From the NCBI RefSeq assembly GCF_038396675.1, contig NC_088922.1, positions 6,561,001 to 6,625,000 on the forward strand: 64,000 bases of DNA. Direction: 5' to 3'. Source of the DNA: Hydra vulgaris (taxonomy: Eukaryota > Cnidaria > Hydrozoa > Anthoathecata > Hydridae). Below the pieces are notes generated by a model, which saw only the letters and a list, made by a program, of their open reading frames with translations, was not told the origin of the DNA and did not search any database. Of this stretch, positions 12,354 to 23,275 are shown one piece after another (the first letter of the stretch is position 1; each line of letters starts with the position of its first letter). The position numbers and the translations under genes are program-made.

Positions 12354-12894
12354 CTAAGCCAAAAATGAATAAAAAAGATCTTCAAATAGAGGGAGCATCA
12401 GGCCCCCCTTCCCCCTGTTCTGAAAATTTTGTGCTACATACGAAGCAGCTATAGCTAGAAAACAAAGTTTTAGAAAAAATCGACACTGCGAATCGACAGC
12501 GTTTTTCGGGAGTGCGTTCCAGTGACGCACAATGCGATTTTTAAAAAACTGCTCTTGATCAATGTAATGGTTTCGTTTTTTCTCAACAGTCAATGCGCTC
12601 GCTGCTTATCTATCGGTATTCAAGAGTCGCTTAATCCAATATTTACAATCATTGAGCGTATGATAAGTGCTTAACCAATGTAATTGTTTTTGTTGCACGC
12701 TGCTGCACTATTTCCAGTGTTTCCATGTCATGCTTTAGAAACGACGACCGACCGCATCTCGAGCTTGCTTGAATTGCAAACTCAAGATGCAGGCGTAAGT
12801 TGTATATAATGAGCGCAATTCTACGATACCCCGATTGCGGAGGTCTTTTTCCAGCCGACCAAGGACTTGATTTGCCGTTCAGGTTGTTGTTCAA
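12354..12894 (-). pseudogene. LINE reverse transcriptase C-terminus, degenerate
   Basis: Reading on the minus strand, HLEFAIQASS, LEIVQQRATKTITLVKHLSY and, after a short gap, QFFKNRIVRHWNALPKNAV appear in the order expected for the thumb and C-terminal end of a Jockey/CR1-group LINE RT (typically HLEYAVQ.WSP, LE.VQRRATK, FF..RVV..WN.LP). It is a different family from the LINE copies at 42-45 and 53-57 kb. Frame breaks and lost segments make it non-functional. It lies inside ZCRB1 intron 5, in the gene's orientation. Confidence 0.8.
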
Positions 12895-12926
12895 CTTTTT
12901 AATTTTTAGTCGTCAAAGATTATAGA

Positions 12927-13118
12927 CCGGGTTTATAAAAAAAAAAAATTGCTTTTACTCAGCGTTTTTGGAGTAATTGCTCAGCTTTACGTGAATAAAA
13001 ATTTAAGCGAAATCGCTCAAAGTTTTATTCAAGCAAAGCTGAGCAAATTATTCCAAAAACGCTAAGTAAAAGCATAAAATGCTGAGTAAAAGCAATTGCT
13101 TTCTTTTTATTCACCCGG
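12927..13118. mobile_element. MITE-like inverted-repeat element
   Basis: Outer ends CCGGGTTTATAAAAA and TTTTTATTCACCCGG are imperfect inverted repeats. Further in, GCTTTTACTCAGCG, GGAGTAATTGCTCAGC and GTGAATAAAA recur in inverted order as far as 13073, with a further partial unit to 13100. The whole 192 bp folds into a near-continuous hairpin with no coding content. It sits between two unrelated LINE fragments. Confidence 0.75.
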
Positions 13119-13807
13119 CCTTATGACGCCAAGGTCTTTTTCGATTTTAATAATTGCGAGTTGTTTTTTGAAAAAGGTTTTTGAAAGTTATTTGTTGACG
13201 ACTACTATTTTAATTTCGATTTTTGATTATTCAACTATCAAATTGCCTATTTGTTTTGGACCAAAATAATAATAATCTCTTACATTCACTAACTTTTTTA
13301 AATATCGGGAAAATTATTATTATACCCTACAATCTGCTTACAACTTTAAGTTATCGGCAGTTATTTTATCTTAAGTTATCGAACTGTTCATTACGGCTAT
13401 AAATCCGTACAATATAAAAGCATAAAAACATCGAACAATCTTCCTAACTAAAACCTCTTAAATCGTTTTTAAAATTCAAACTGCTTTCTTTAACTAATTT
13501 TAAAAAAATATTGTTTATAAATTTTATACCTTTCTTTAAATTATTATTTTAATCTTAACTCCGAGCTTCTTTTTATCTAATATTTTTCTCTTTTCTGCTA
13601 TATATTAATTTAACTATCTTTTATTAAATTTACTATTTTAATACTTTTTTTATGTAAAATATTTTTATTAGTGTTCTCTTTATTACTATTTTTTATTTAT
13701 ATTTATATATATCACTATTTTATATATATTATATATATCACTATTTTTTTTTATTTTCCACCAATAAAAATTAACAAATGCTCCTCGTAAATTAATAGAA
13801 TTTGGTT

Positions 13808-14770
13808 AGGTGTCACTCATATGGTTACAAACTAGTCAATGAAGTGACACCTAAAAAACATAAAAATATAAATAAGAGAGAAAAAAAAGAAAAGTTTGTT
13901 AAACAAATAATAATGATATATGTAATAATTATAGTAGTAATATAAAATAATAACAACAATAATAAAGTATCAAAATATTAAGAATAATTATAATACAATA
14001 TAAATTGTATGTACATTATCATAGATAATAATCAAATATAATAATAAGAGTAAATGTAGCAATTGTTTGTTAAAGAAATTATATATCAAAGACAACTTCA
14101 GTACAGAATTTATAAAAAAAATACACTCCAACAATATATTTTTAAATTGAATTCTGTTGAGCAGTAAATAATCTGTAACAAGGGGATATTATTTTTTAGA
14201 CTTTTTTTATTAAAGCAGGAATACACTGATTCCATTGGGAAATACATTGTTGTTTTATGGAAAACTTACCATATTTAATTGTGTTGAAAAAAGAAGAGTA
14301 TAGCTTACTATTTTCTGTATTCCTGGTGTGATGATTGTGAATTTCATTTGTTTTAATAAAAAAATGTAAAAAGAGTTTGGTAGTTTATTTTAAAGAAAGT
14401 CAAACACAAAAAGACAGTTGTAAAATTTTACAAGATCAAGGAGTTTTAGGATTTTTAGTTCAGAATTTTTTTTTTTGGATATCAGATCTCATTGGTGAAA
14501 ACGTCATTATTCTAATAGATGCGCGTTGTAAACAAGCAAATGCTATTAAGTAAAAAGTTACTTTTTTGACCCCAAACAATACAACAATAGCAAAGGTGAG
14601 AAGAGAATAAAGAAGAATAAATCATTTGAAGAGTTTAGATAGGAACATAGTAACGAATTAGAGAAAGCATACTGTTAGCTCGTGTAAGTTTTTTTTAAGA
14701 TGATACAGTTGATTATACCAAGATAGGTTTTCATCAAGATATACTCCAAGATATTTTATATATTTTGAAA
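13808..14770 (-). pseudogene. Second LINE family: RT C-terminus plus 3' UTR hairpin
   Basis: On the minus strand from about 14770 the broken frame reads KYLGVYLDENLSWYNQL, then an L.YG-like segment, then QRASIRIMTFSPMRSDI, and finally SKLYSSFFNTIKYGKFSI and a WN-containing tail, the standard order of LINE RT C-terminal motifs. Its 3' region has a hairpin at about 13808-13853 (AGGTGTCACT ... AGTGACACCT). A related sequence occurs at 41770-41820. Frameshifts are frequent. Confidence 0.75.
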
Positions 14771-14844
14771 TATTTTATATATTGTTATTATTTCTTTATT
14801 TTTATTGTTATTATTTTAGTTTATTTTTATAATAAACATTATTA

Positions 14845-15006
14845 TTCTTATTGTTGCTATTATTGCTATAATTATTGTTGTTATTATTGCTATAATTATT
14901 GTTGCTATTATTGCTATAATTATTGTTGTTATTATTGCTATAATTATTGTTGTTATTATTGCTATAATTATTGTTGTTATTATTGCTATAATTATTATTG
15001 CTATTA
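14845..15006. repeat. 24-bp tandem repeat (TTATTGCTATAATTATTGTT type)
   Basis: About six or seven units of a 24-bp A/T-rich motif with a C every unit. The Tyr/Cys-rich open frame across it is an artefact of the repeat. Confidence 0.88.
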
Positions 15007-15155
15007 TACTATTGTTTTTGTTATTATACTGTTATTATTTAGTATAAAATTTACTTTTTATTATGCCTACTATAATAATAATAATAACTATTATCACTAT
15101 CTTTAATATTATAGAATTTGACAGGTGTTTAATTTATATTAGTACTTATATTATT

Positions 15156-15262
15156 ACTTATTAGTTATATTATATACTATATTATTACTATATACTATAT
15201 TATTATATACTTATATACTATATTATTAATTATATACTATATTACTTATATTATTACTATTT
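15156..15262. repeat. TATACTATATTATTA-type simple repeat
   Basis: Irregular short-period AT-rich repetition with no coding content. Confidence 0.8.
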
Positions 15263-16989
15263 GTAAATATCCTTAATGTAACAATTTTATTCAGAATATA
15301 CTTCGATTTGATTTAATTTGATTTGAAACTGTCATGTTTTTACTGTAGATGTTTGTAAAGTCATTGGATTGGTCTGGTTAGACATGCTAGTCATATTAGC
15401 ATCAGTGTTACTGTTGGCTGGAGAATCGGTAGTAACCACAATGGGCTACTTTTTGACTGCAATAGTGGCTTATAGTGAGACAAAGAGGTAAATATATACA
15501 ACATAAATGTCATACAGTGGATAACATTTTGAAAGGGCCAGTCTTAGAGTCCAAGAATATTCTTTTTTTAAGAGTGGCGTGGACTTTGTAAAACTTTGCT
15601 TGTTCTGACAGAGTTCGGTTTTTGCAAGCAAAGCTGCCCTGATACTTATTGATGTTGTAGTGACTGCAGGCTTGCATGACTGCTGTTATATCTGTGGTAA
15701 GCAGAGGTAAGAGTAAGAGAGAGGAGAACAAATATCCAAAGTTATTTGAGACAAGACTTTAATGTTAAAAAAAGGTTGCACAAAAATCCTCTAATTCGAT
15801 TTCCATTTAAGAGAAAATACAAAGCTTTAAAGTTTCATTTATAAGTTCATGTTGTCAACAAGCATATATTTCATTTATAAGTACCAAAATTTCATAAATG
15901 AAATTTGCCACTTGTAAATGAAATTTGAGTCACTCTTAGTAAATAGTAATTGGACACTGCTGAATATTTTTAAAAACTTTTGAAAGTCATATCTATATAA
16001 AAATCAAAAAACAGTGCAAATAATTTTGGGGAACACCCTTTTGAACTTATTGGTAAATCAATGCCAATATACTATACTATTACTATGTAACATATAATCC
16101 GCTGGATTAACTAAAAAAATCACCCCAACCTAGAGTAAAATACTATAAAGCTAAGACTTAGCACAAAAAAACATAAACATAAGATGCTTCACCAAAAAAA
16201 AGCCCCATCAATTGGAACATCGGAAAGTGTACTTTTAGACCTATTTAAAAAGGGATAACAATTTTTATAGTCAAAATTTTTGTTTTCAAAAATATACTTT
16301 TCATGTATTGTTGGAAAGATAATTCAATGCTGATTCATATTTGTATACAAACTGTGGGTTGAAAATAAAAAATAGATAAGATATGATTATTACTTTAATG
16401 CAATGTTATATAGATTAAATGAATTTTTTAGAAAACATGGGCATTAAAACATTTGATATTATATGGTAGTTAATCATGCATGTTGTAAAGTTTTATATTT
16501 TTATGAAACATTTTAGTAAAAAATTAGTAATTATATGATAATTAAATGATTAATCAAGTAATAAATAAAAATTATATGACTGTTTTAGTACTTTATGTTT
16601 ATTTAAAGTGTAAAAAGTCTTGCGCCTAATTTTTTAAACTAAATGGTAAAAAAACATTATTTACTAATTTATTTTACTTATTTTGAATTTCTTTCACTCC
16701 TAATAAAAACTATTTTTAGTATTGAAATTCAAATCATTAAAGGTACATTTATTAATCAAATAATATAACAGTCATAAATATGATTTTAGTTTACATGGTC
16801 ATTGTAGTTATAACTTCCTTCTGGTAACGATTACTCCTAAGTCATATTGTTGGTATTCTGCATTTTGTAGATGCAAATATATTGATTTATTTTTAGATGG
16901 CTCAAATTCCCAAATAAAATATAAAAAGAAGACCCCTTGATCTATGTATGTCAGAATCATTTTAAAAAGTTTGTAACTGGTTAGAAATG

Positions 16990-17770
16990 AACGCAGATAG
17001 TGAGTTGTGCTCATTAAAGGAGCTTCATGAGAAGATGTACTAACTTAACGGAAATGATGAAAACATATATTCAATCAAATAGTTTAAAAAGAAATTAAAA
17101 GATCATTACCGTAACCATATGTTCTTTGCTGAGTTAAAAGGTCAAGCAAATGTGGTTAGTTGTAAAGATATGACATCTTATCTTATTAATAAAATGAAGA
17201 AAAAGACAATAAAATAAGTTGATTATATAGTTAGAGCAACATCAAAGATTATTAATTCAGATATTAGGGAAATCCTTCATAATAAAGATGAATACCCTAA
17301 TACAGATGATATAGTTAATTGCAAAGATGATCCAAAAACATGGGTTCAAAGTAGCTTAATGACATTTTTTCAATTGCTAATTCCATCTAAACTAAAACAA
17401 ATAAGTATATTACAATGTAACGTGCAACCTTCAAGACCTAAATTAATAATATCTCCAATTTCGTTTGGAATTGGTGTTTAATTCAGCAAATCTTTTGGTT
17501 CTAAGTGGCTAATTGTTCATCTTTAAAAATTTGGGTTCTCTGTTAAACTGGATGAAATCTTCCGCTTCAAACAATCTGCCATTGAGGCAAATGACATTGT
17601 TAATTTACAAGAAAGGCTGTCATCTATTGCTCAGTGGGTTGCTGATAATGTAGACCGCAATACATTCACAGTTTCTGGTGAAGGCGCATTTCACAGGATG
17701 GGTATCATATCGGTTATCTCGGTATCTGAATGCCAAAAAAGTTCTATAAAACATTTCTAACTGGTCAGGT
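16990..17770 (+). pseudogene. Remnant of an uncharacterised cnidarian mobile-type ORF
   Basis: Broken plus-strand frames read LKELHEKMY, FFAELKGQANVVSCKDMTSY, WVQSSLMTFFQLLI and, at about 17630-17700, AQWVADNVDRNTFTVSGEGAFHRMGIIS. I recall the last signature (ADNVDHN..TLDG..TFHGMGII) from multi-copy, unnamed cnidarian and fish proteins, but I cannot name the family or its activity. Multiple stops make it a pseudogene. Its 3' end runs directly into the left inverted array of the IS630-type element at about 17785, so that element seems to have landed in or beside it. Confidence 0.5.
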
Positions 17771-17794
17771 TTTATGCAAATACATTTTTTCAAG

Positions 17795-17912
17795 ATTTAA
17801 TTGAGAACTTAAAAGTTGTAATTAAGAAACATAAGATGTAAATTAGAACATGAAAGCTGTAAATAAAAAATCATAAGATGTAGTTGAGAAGATAAAAGTT
17901 GTAATTGAGAAA
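17795..17912. repeat. Left inverted array of the RING/IS630 element
   Basis: Four or five degenerate units of a motif like GTAATTGAGAA(A)..TAAAAGTT. It is the reverse complement of the right array at 19400-19580. Confidence 0.75.
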
Positions 17913-18335
17913 AGTATAAAGAATACAAAGTTCTTTGTATTTTGAATTTTGTTGTCCTAATATACTTTTTAATTTAAGGCTGGAAATAATAATATAATAT
18001 CAATAAAATATGAAAAGTCATAAAAAAGGCATTTGAGGTTTAGGCGGTAATTGGAAAAATCCTATTGGGTGTCAATTAAAACTTTCATATATTTTTGTTT
18101 GTGAAAAATTTAATTGAGATTTCAGATGAATAATAAATAAAACACAAATAAATTAAAATTAATTATAATAATTAAAATATTTACATAAAATTTAAAACTT
18201 AAACTTAAACAACGTCATTAAAAATCATTGCGCAATATTCAGTTAAGCACCAACTTGGATGTCTTCCATATTTAAAAGCGTTGCGTAATGCCGGCTGTAT
18301 GTTGTACAGCTCATGTACAATTACCTCCTATTATT

Positions 18336-19343
18336 TTATTTTTTGCCGCAATAAAGGTAGAATGCAACATTTTTAACGTTTATTTTTATTTTGGACCAGA
18401 TAGCTTCCACTGGTTTTAACATTGAGCTGTACCATCCTAATTGTAACAACTGAGCCAGTGAATTTTTAAACAACCTTTCCAAACAAGCATGACATGGAGC
18501 ATTATCTGCTACGGCGACCAAATCCTCTAAACGATTCCTGGATGTAACCCACTGGTTAAACAAAGCCAACATTATCATTAAAGCCAACATTATCATTACT
18601 GATCTTCTCCCCTGTTCAAATTTTAATCTTTATTGTCGAAAAACGTCCTTGCCTTTTTCTACAAAAAAGATTAAAATTTGTTTCATCCAACCAAACTATC
18701 TGTTGACCATTTGTGATGTGTTTGTTAATGTTCCTAACATATTCAGCTCTTTTTTGTTTGTTTTCATTACTATTCATTGTAGTAGGCTCTTTGTGCACTT
18801 TTTTAAATGAAAATAGTCTGCCTTCGAGGTAATTGGCATTTGCAGTTGTGCTGATGCTAATATTAAATTGTCTTAATATCCTTGTTTTAATGGCCACCAA
18901 TGTCAACTGACAGTCACTTTCAATCCATGTTAGTGTTTCTTCGATTTGATCATCAGTTAATTTTTTTGGTTAATACCACCCCTTCCAATAAAATTTCAAT
19001 TTCCGCTGCGGATCCAATTGTATGCTGTCTTATAATTGACACCTAAAGTTTGCGCCAAAGTCACCCAATTGTCATTTCACTCAGCACATTTAATTACTCT
19101 TCTTCTATCATTCGATGAAGATAAAGCATAATGCTTTCTTTCAACTTTTTCAGTTGTATGTATTTCATGTCTACAAATTGGAGAAGGTGGTTCTGGTTGT
19201 TCCAGAAGTGGTTCTAAACAAATTTGGTGAAATGAATATTTGCACGGATTCAATTTAATAACAGACTTTCTATTCATAGTGTATTGACAAATAACACAAT
19301 GATCTTTCAATTCCATTACTGTATTACTGGATTGCTGGTGCAT
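18336..19343 (-). pseudogene. RING-like finger in frame with an IS630-type (DDE) transposase, broken
   Basis: The start at 19343 (MHQQSSN) leads into a RING-like domain (residues 16-57): CVIC, NPCKYSFHQIC, SPICR. Of eight expected zinc ligands C16, C19, C34, H39, C42 and C57 are present, but Tyr36 and Ser54 replace the fourth and seventh. About 20 residues later, in the same frame, the transposase begins: NDRRRVIKCAE, a TGA stop at 19077-19079, then WVTLAQTLGVNYKTAYNWI, a helix-turn-helix. After a stop and a frameshift at an A7 tract (18961-18967) it continues as LTLVAIKTRILRQF, then WLDETNFNLFC (first catalytic Asp), DNAPCH (second) and PVEAIWSKIK (the Glu). The family is the IS630 branch with a PVE/PIE-x-WS-x-IK end. 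Dead as it stands. Confidence 0.8.
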
Positions 19344-19399
19344 ACAAATGCTAAATTTGATATTATTAACTTATTAAAATGCATGTCCAATGCATGTTT

Positions 19400-19580
19400 T
19401 TCAAATTAGATATTGCAATTTCTTATTTACATGTTGGGTTTCTCAATTATATCTTAAAATTTCTTAATTACATGCTGTGTTTCTTAATTACATATTGTGA
19501 CTTCAAAATTACATGTTGTATTTCTCAATTGCATCTTAAATTTCTTAATTACAACTTTCAAGTTCTCAATTACATATTAA
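19400..19580. repeat. Right inverted array of the RING/IS630 element
   Basis: Six or more degenerate units of TTTCTTAATTACATGTTG / TTTCTCAATTATATC type. This is the reverse complement of the left array and about 60 bp longer. Confidence 0.75.
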
Positions 19581-19784
19581 AAAAATCTTTAAGATTGATT
19601 TGATTATTTTTTTACTCTTTTGATTAATTGACTAATTGTTTTACATAAATGTTTTATTCGTAATTGTTTTACATAAACTTTATTTTAGATTTTATCTCAT
19701 GTTTTTGTTATCAAAGGTACATACAAATTAATTATAAAAATCAATAAATACTGGATTCAATAAACTTAAAAATGCTACCTTATA

Positions 19785-20360
19785 AACCATAAGAAGACCA
19801 GCATGCTAAACTTTATCAAAGGCTTTAGAAATGTCAAGAGCAATAACCTAGTTATTAGATTCAAAATAAGAGATTAAGTGTTTGTTAATTAAAGACTCAA
19901 AAACCTTGCTTATGATAGGAAGAAGACTAATGGGCTGTAGTTAGAAAAGACAGATCGCTCTCCAGAATTTTTGAAAATAGGGATAACAGATGCCACTTTC
20001 CAGCAGGCTGGAAAACAAGACTCATATAGGCACTTGTTAAATAGTTTTGAAAGTATAGACAGGGCTCCGGAGAATAATTCTGCAAGACTATAACAGGTAT
20101 GTTGTCCAGACCACAAGTTTTAGAAGAGTCTAAACAAGAAATCACTTTAGATTCAGAAGCTGAAGTGATATGAATGACAAGCATTGGATCAACCTGTATT
20201 TCGGCTGTACCAGGTAGGATGTGATTAGTGGAATCAAGAGATGAGATTGATGAAAAGTTCTTAGCAAACAATTCAATTGTCTTTTGGTGAGGTAACAAAA
20301 CCTGAACCATGCAAGAGAGGAGGAACAGCAGATTTGAAAAGTATTTATGGGAGACTGGGG
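19785..20360 (-). mobile_element. LINE ORF2 internal fragment (same family as 53-57 kb)
   Basis: On the minus strand it reads ELFAKNFSSISSLDSTNHIL, then ITSASESKVISCLDSSKTCG, then DNIPVIVLQNYSPEP. It aligns block by block with about 54990-55640 of the near-intact element, between endonuclease and RT catalytic core. Both ends are truncated and several frames are broken. It lies in ZCRB1 intron 5. Confidence 0.88.
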
Positions 20361-20399
20361 ATAGTTGCAACGCAATTTTGCAAATACAAGACATTTATT

Positions 20400-21190
20400 T
20401 CCAATTACTTTGATTTTTTCTTTTAAAAAAATAAAATAAATTAAATTTTTAAACATATTCATTTAACAATGATGATACAATTTAAAATTGCACAACTTGT
20501 CTCTGTTGAGCAATATAAAATGTTGCAACTTACCCTGTTTGGAACATAAAACAGTTGCAACATTGAATAGGGTAAGCTGCAACACAATACTTGAAAGTAT
20601 AAGTATATTATTAGATACTTCCTCATTGATCTAGTCTTTCCTAGACCACGCTTTTGGTAGGGCTCTAATATTTCCTGGGGAAAATTATATTATTGGTAAA
20701 AGTTTACAAAATAAAGGCATTACAAATGAAGCTAAGTTTGATGGACTTGCATCAGAGATTGAAGTTGATATATTAGTATTGACTGCATTTCATCAGATTG
20801 AAATGCTGGACAATTAGTAAAAATATAAATAATGCGCTCCTCATTCATCCAGCCTTTACCATCAAAAGCACCATACAATCATTTATCCCATCACAAATTA
20901 AGTGGATAATATATATCTTTCTTGGAAATAAAAACAACATAAGGCTATTCTAACCTCCAGTGCTGACAGTGCTGTGCTTTCTTTACTTAATATTACCTTC
21001 TCTCTGCAGTTGTATAAACTGTTTTTCTTCCTCAATGAAAACCAATGACATTGCATTTTTATGAGCTATATCAAACAGCTGTTTAATCTCACAAATTCAT
21101 TTTCATTATGTTGTTGCTGTTGGCCTAAAACTCAATGTCTTGTTTTACTTCTAGTTTCCATTATTTCATTCTACAAGTAAACAGCACTCT
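20400..21190 (-). pseudogene. Possible pogo-like transposase relic
   Basis: Minus-strand fragments at about 20780-20900 (GAFDGKGWMNEERI and following) resemble the GWM..E.F segment of pogo-like DDE_1 transposases. Near 20350-20590 the motif GTTGCAAC with (T/A)GGGTAAG or its reverse occurs at least three times, as terminal repeats of such an element might. The match is short and heavily decayed, so this is tentative. Confidence 0.3.
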
Positions 21191-21669
21191 AAGGTGATTT
21201 GTTTGTCTTACTAACATATCATATATTTATGGAGCACCTTAGTATAAATATAAAAACGAAGTCGACCTCAAATACTTTCAGGTCGGCAGTTAGGTCGGCA
21301 TTGCCGAATGCCAACCCTAATTCCAAGGGTTATATATATACACACATATATATATATATTTATATATTAGGGTGCCCTATTATATATATAGTAGGGTGAA
21401 ATTTTGTAATATTTAATAAATATAAATATAATATTGTACAGTTTTTCTGCACATTACAACACAATTTATTACAAAGTTTCATTTTACTTTGAAAAAAAAT
21501 TATAATTTTTTGCAATTTTTATATTACAATAAATTTTTTATAGCTGAGGTGTTATCAATATAATTGCTAAATGTAAAATTATTTAAGTATAACAATTTAA
21601 AAATTTTTTTTAAAGGGTATAGTCATATTACTGTTTCATACAACTTTCAACATGTATCTCACATTTCTC

Positions 21670-22590
21670 TTATGTAACATGTTTAATAAGCCTGTGCTAT
21701 GTAACATGTTTAATGAGCCTGTGCTATGTAACATGTTTAATAAGCCTGTGCTATGTAACATGTTTAATAAGCCTGTGTTATGTAACATGTTTAATAAGCC
21801 TGTGCTATGTAACAGGTTTAATAAGCCTGTGCTATGTAACATGTTTAATGAGCCTGTGCTATGTAACATGTTTAATGAGCCTGTGCTATGTAACATGTTT
21901 AATGAGCCTGTGCTATGTAACATGTTTAATGAGCCTGTGCTATGTAACATGTTTAATAAGCCTGTGCTATGTAACATGTTTAATAAGCCTGTGCTATGTA
22001 ACAGGTTTAATAAGCCTGTGCTATGTAACATGTTTAATAAGCCTGTGCTATGTAACATGTTTAATAAGCCTGTGCTATGTAACATGTTTAATAAGCCTGT
22101 GCTATGTAACATGTTTAATAAGCCTGTGCTATGTAACACGTTTAATAAGCCTGTGCTATGTAACATGTTTAATGAGCCTGTGCTATGTAACATGTTTAAT
22201 GAGCCTGTGCTATGGAACATTTTTAATAAGCCTGTGCTGTGTAACATGTTTAATAAGCCTGTGCTATGTAACATGTTTAATGAGCCTGTGCTATGTAACA
22301 TGTTTAATGAGCCTGTGCTATGTAACATGTTTAATGAGCCTGTGCTATGTAACATGTTTAATGAGCCTGTGCTATGTAACATGTTTAATGAGCCTGTGCT
22401 ATGTAACATGTTTAATGAGCCTGTGCTATGTAATATATTTAATAAGCCTGTGCTATGTAACATGTTTAATGAGCCTGTGCTATATAACATGTTTAATGAG
22501 CCTGTACTATGTAACATGTTTAATGAACCTGTGCTATGTAACATGTTTAATAAGCCTGTGCTATGTAACATGTTTAATGAGCCTGTGCTA
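21670..22590. repeat. 27-bp minisatellite, 34 units
   Basis: Consensus unit GTGCTATGTAACATGTTTAA followed by TAAGCCT or TGAGCCT. Thirty-four units can be counted. Most differences are a single A/G that toggles AAG/GAG, plus rare point changes. Because 27 is a multiple of three and the unit has no stop in three of the six frames, long repetitive open frames appear on both strands; they have no start context or family resemblance. The array lies in ZCRB1 intron 5. Confidence 0.97.
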
Positions 22591-22780
22591 TGTAACATGT
22601 TTAATGTGCTATGTAACATGTTTAATGTGCTATGTAACATGTTTAATGTGCTATGTAACATGTTTAATGTGCTATGTAACATGTTTAATGTGCTATGTAA
22701 CATGTTTAATGTGCTATGTAACATGGTTAATGTGCTATGTAATATGTTTAATGTGCTATGTAACATGTTTAATGTATGTA
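22590..22780. repeat. 21-bp derivative minisatellite, about 9 units
   Basis: Directly continues the 27-bp array, but each unit lacks the 6-bp AGCCTG segment, leaving GTGCTATGTAACATGTTTAA plus T. Eight full and one partial unit. Confidence 0.95.
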
Positions 22781-23159
22781 ACAATAAAAAAAAAAAAGAA
22801 AAGCTACAAAAAAGATTTTTAATTAAACTAAACAATTTTAATTAAATTAAACTTATATAAACTAAATTAATTGTAAAATAGTTAAATTTATGTTTTAATT
22901 AAATTAAGATAACAGCAACTCTGATGAATTTAATGTGCTAATTATGAAGCAATAATTCATTAAAAACTTGTTTAATAAAACAAATATTCTTAACTGCAAA
23001 TGTGTATCATTTCGACAAAAAAAGTGTGACCCTACAACACTTTAACTGTTGCAATTAAAATGTTTACTTATTTAAAAAATATTTATGTTAAATTTGTTAA
23101 AATAGAACTGTTGTCACACAATTTTAAATTGAAAAAATTTTGATTCAATGTTTACAAAC

Positions 23160-23275
23160 CTTTTTTGGTTTTCTATTAACTTAATTTTCTTTTTTTCTTT
23201 TTTTTCTTTTTTTGGTGGAGCTTCTCTTTCACCGAGCAAATTCTTAGGACATTTGTAACTTAAGTGACCTTCCTC
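23160..23275 (-). CDS. ZCRB1: ZCRB1, exon 5 (CCHC second half and Lys-rich linker)
   Basis: Encodes [20 protein letters not shown] and then a lysine-rich run ([12 protein letters not shown]). GH...C completes the CCHC zinc knuckle begun in exon 4; human ZCRB1 has [25 protein letters not shown] here. Acceptor TTTTAAG at 23276, donor GTTTGT from 23159, exit phase 2. Confidence 0.95.

Larger units (their letters stand above)
17785..19590 (-). mobile_element. IS630/Tc1-like transposon with a RING-like finger, bounded by inverted arrays
   Basis: A 1.8-kb unit flanked by complex inverted repeats. The left boundary (about 17795-17912) is an array of TTGAGAACTTAAAAGTTGTA/AATTAAGAAACATAAGATG-like motifs; the right boundary (about 19400-19580) is the same array in reverse complement. 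The outermost 35-40 bp align best. Between them, on the minus strand, lies one coding region starting with a RING-like finger and continuing into an IS630-type transposase. I could not fix the exact termini or a target-site duplication. Confidence 0.7.
11827..23159 (-). other. ZCRB1 intron 5 (11.3 kb), transposon-filled
   Basis: The intron starts GTTTGT (23159) and ends TTTCTTTAG (11827). It holds two old LINE tails, a MITE, satellite arrays, a mobile-ORF remnant, an IS630-type element, a LINE fragment, a possible pogo-like relic and a 1.1-kb minisatellite, all annotated separately. Between them, 15,263-16,980 shows nothing recognisable. Confidence 0.85.

Noticed and set aside
14765..15106. 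Tyr/Cys-rich open frame
   Set aside because: Produced by a 24-bp AT-rich tandem repeat.
16808..17014. 68-codon minus-strand frame
   Set aside because: No recognisable motif; overlaps the start of the plus-strand mobile ORF remnant.
21670..22780. CRISPR-like array
   Set aside because: Units abut with no unique spacers; the genome is eukaryotic.
21636..22845. Three long open frames (about 370-400 codons) on both strands, looking like repeat proteins
   Set aside because: They are consequences of 27- and 21-bp units, multiples of three without stops; no unique sequence, start context or family resemblance.
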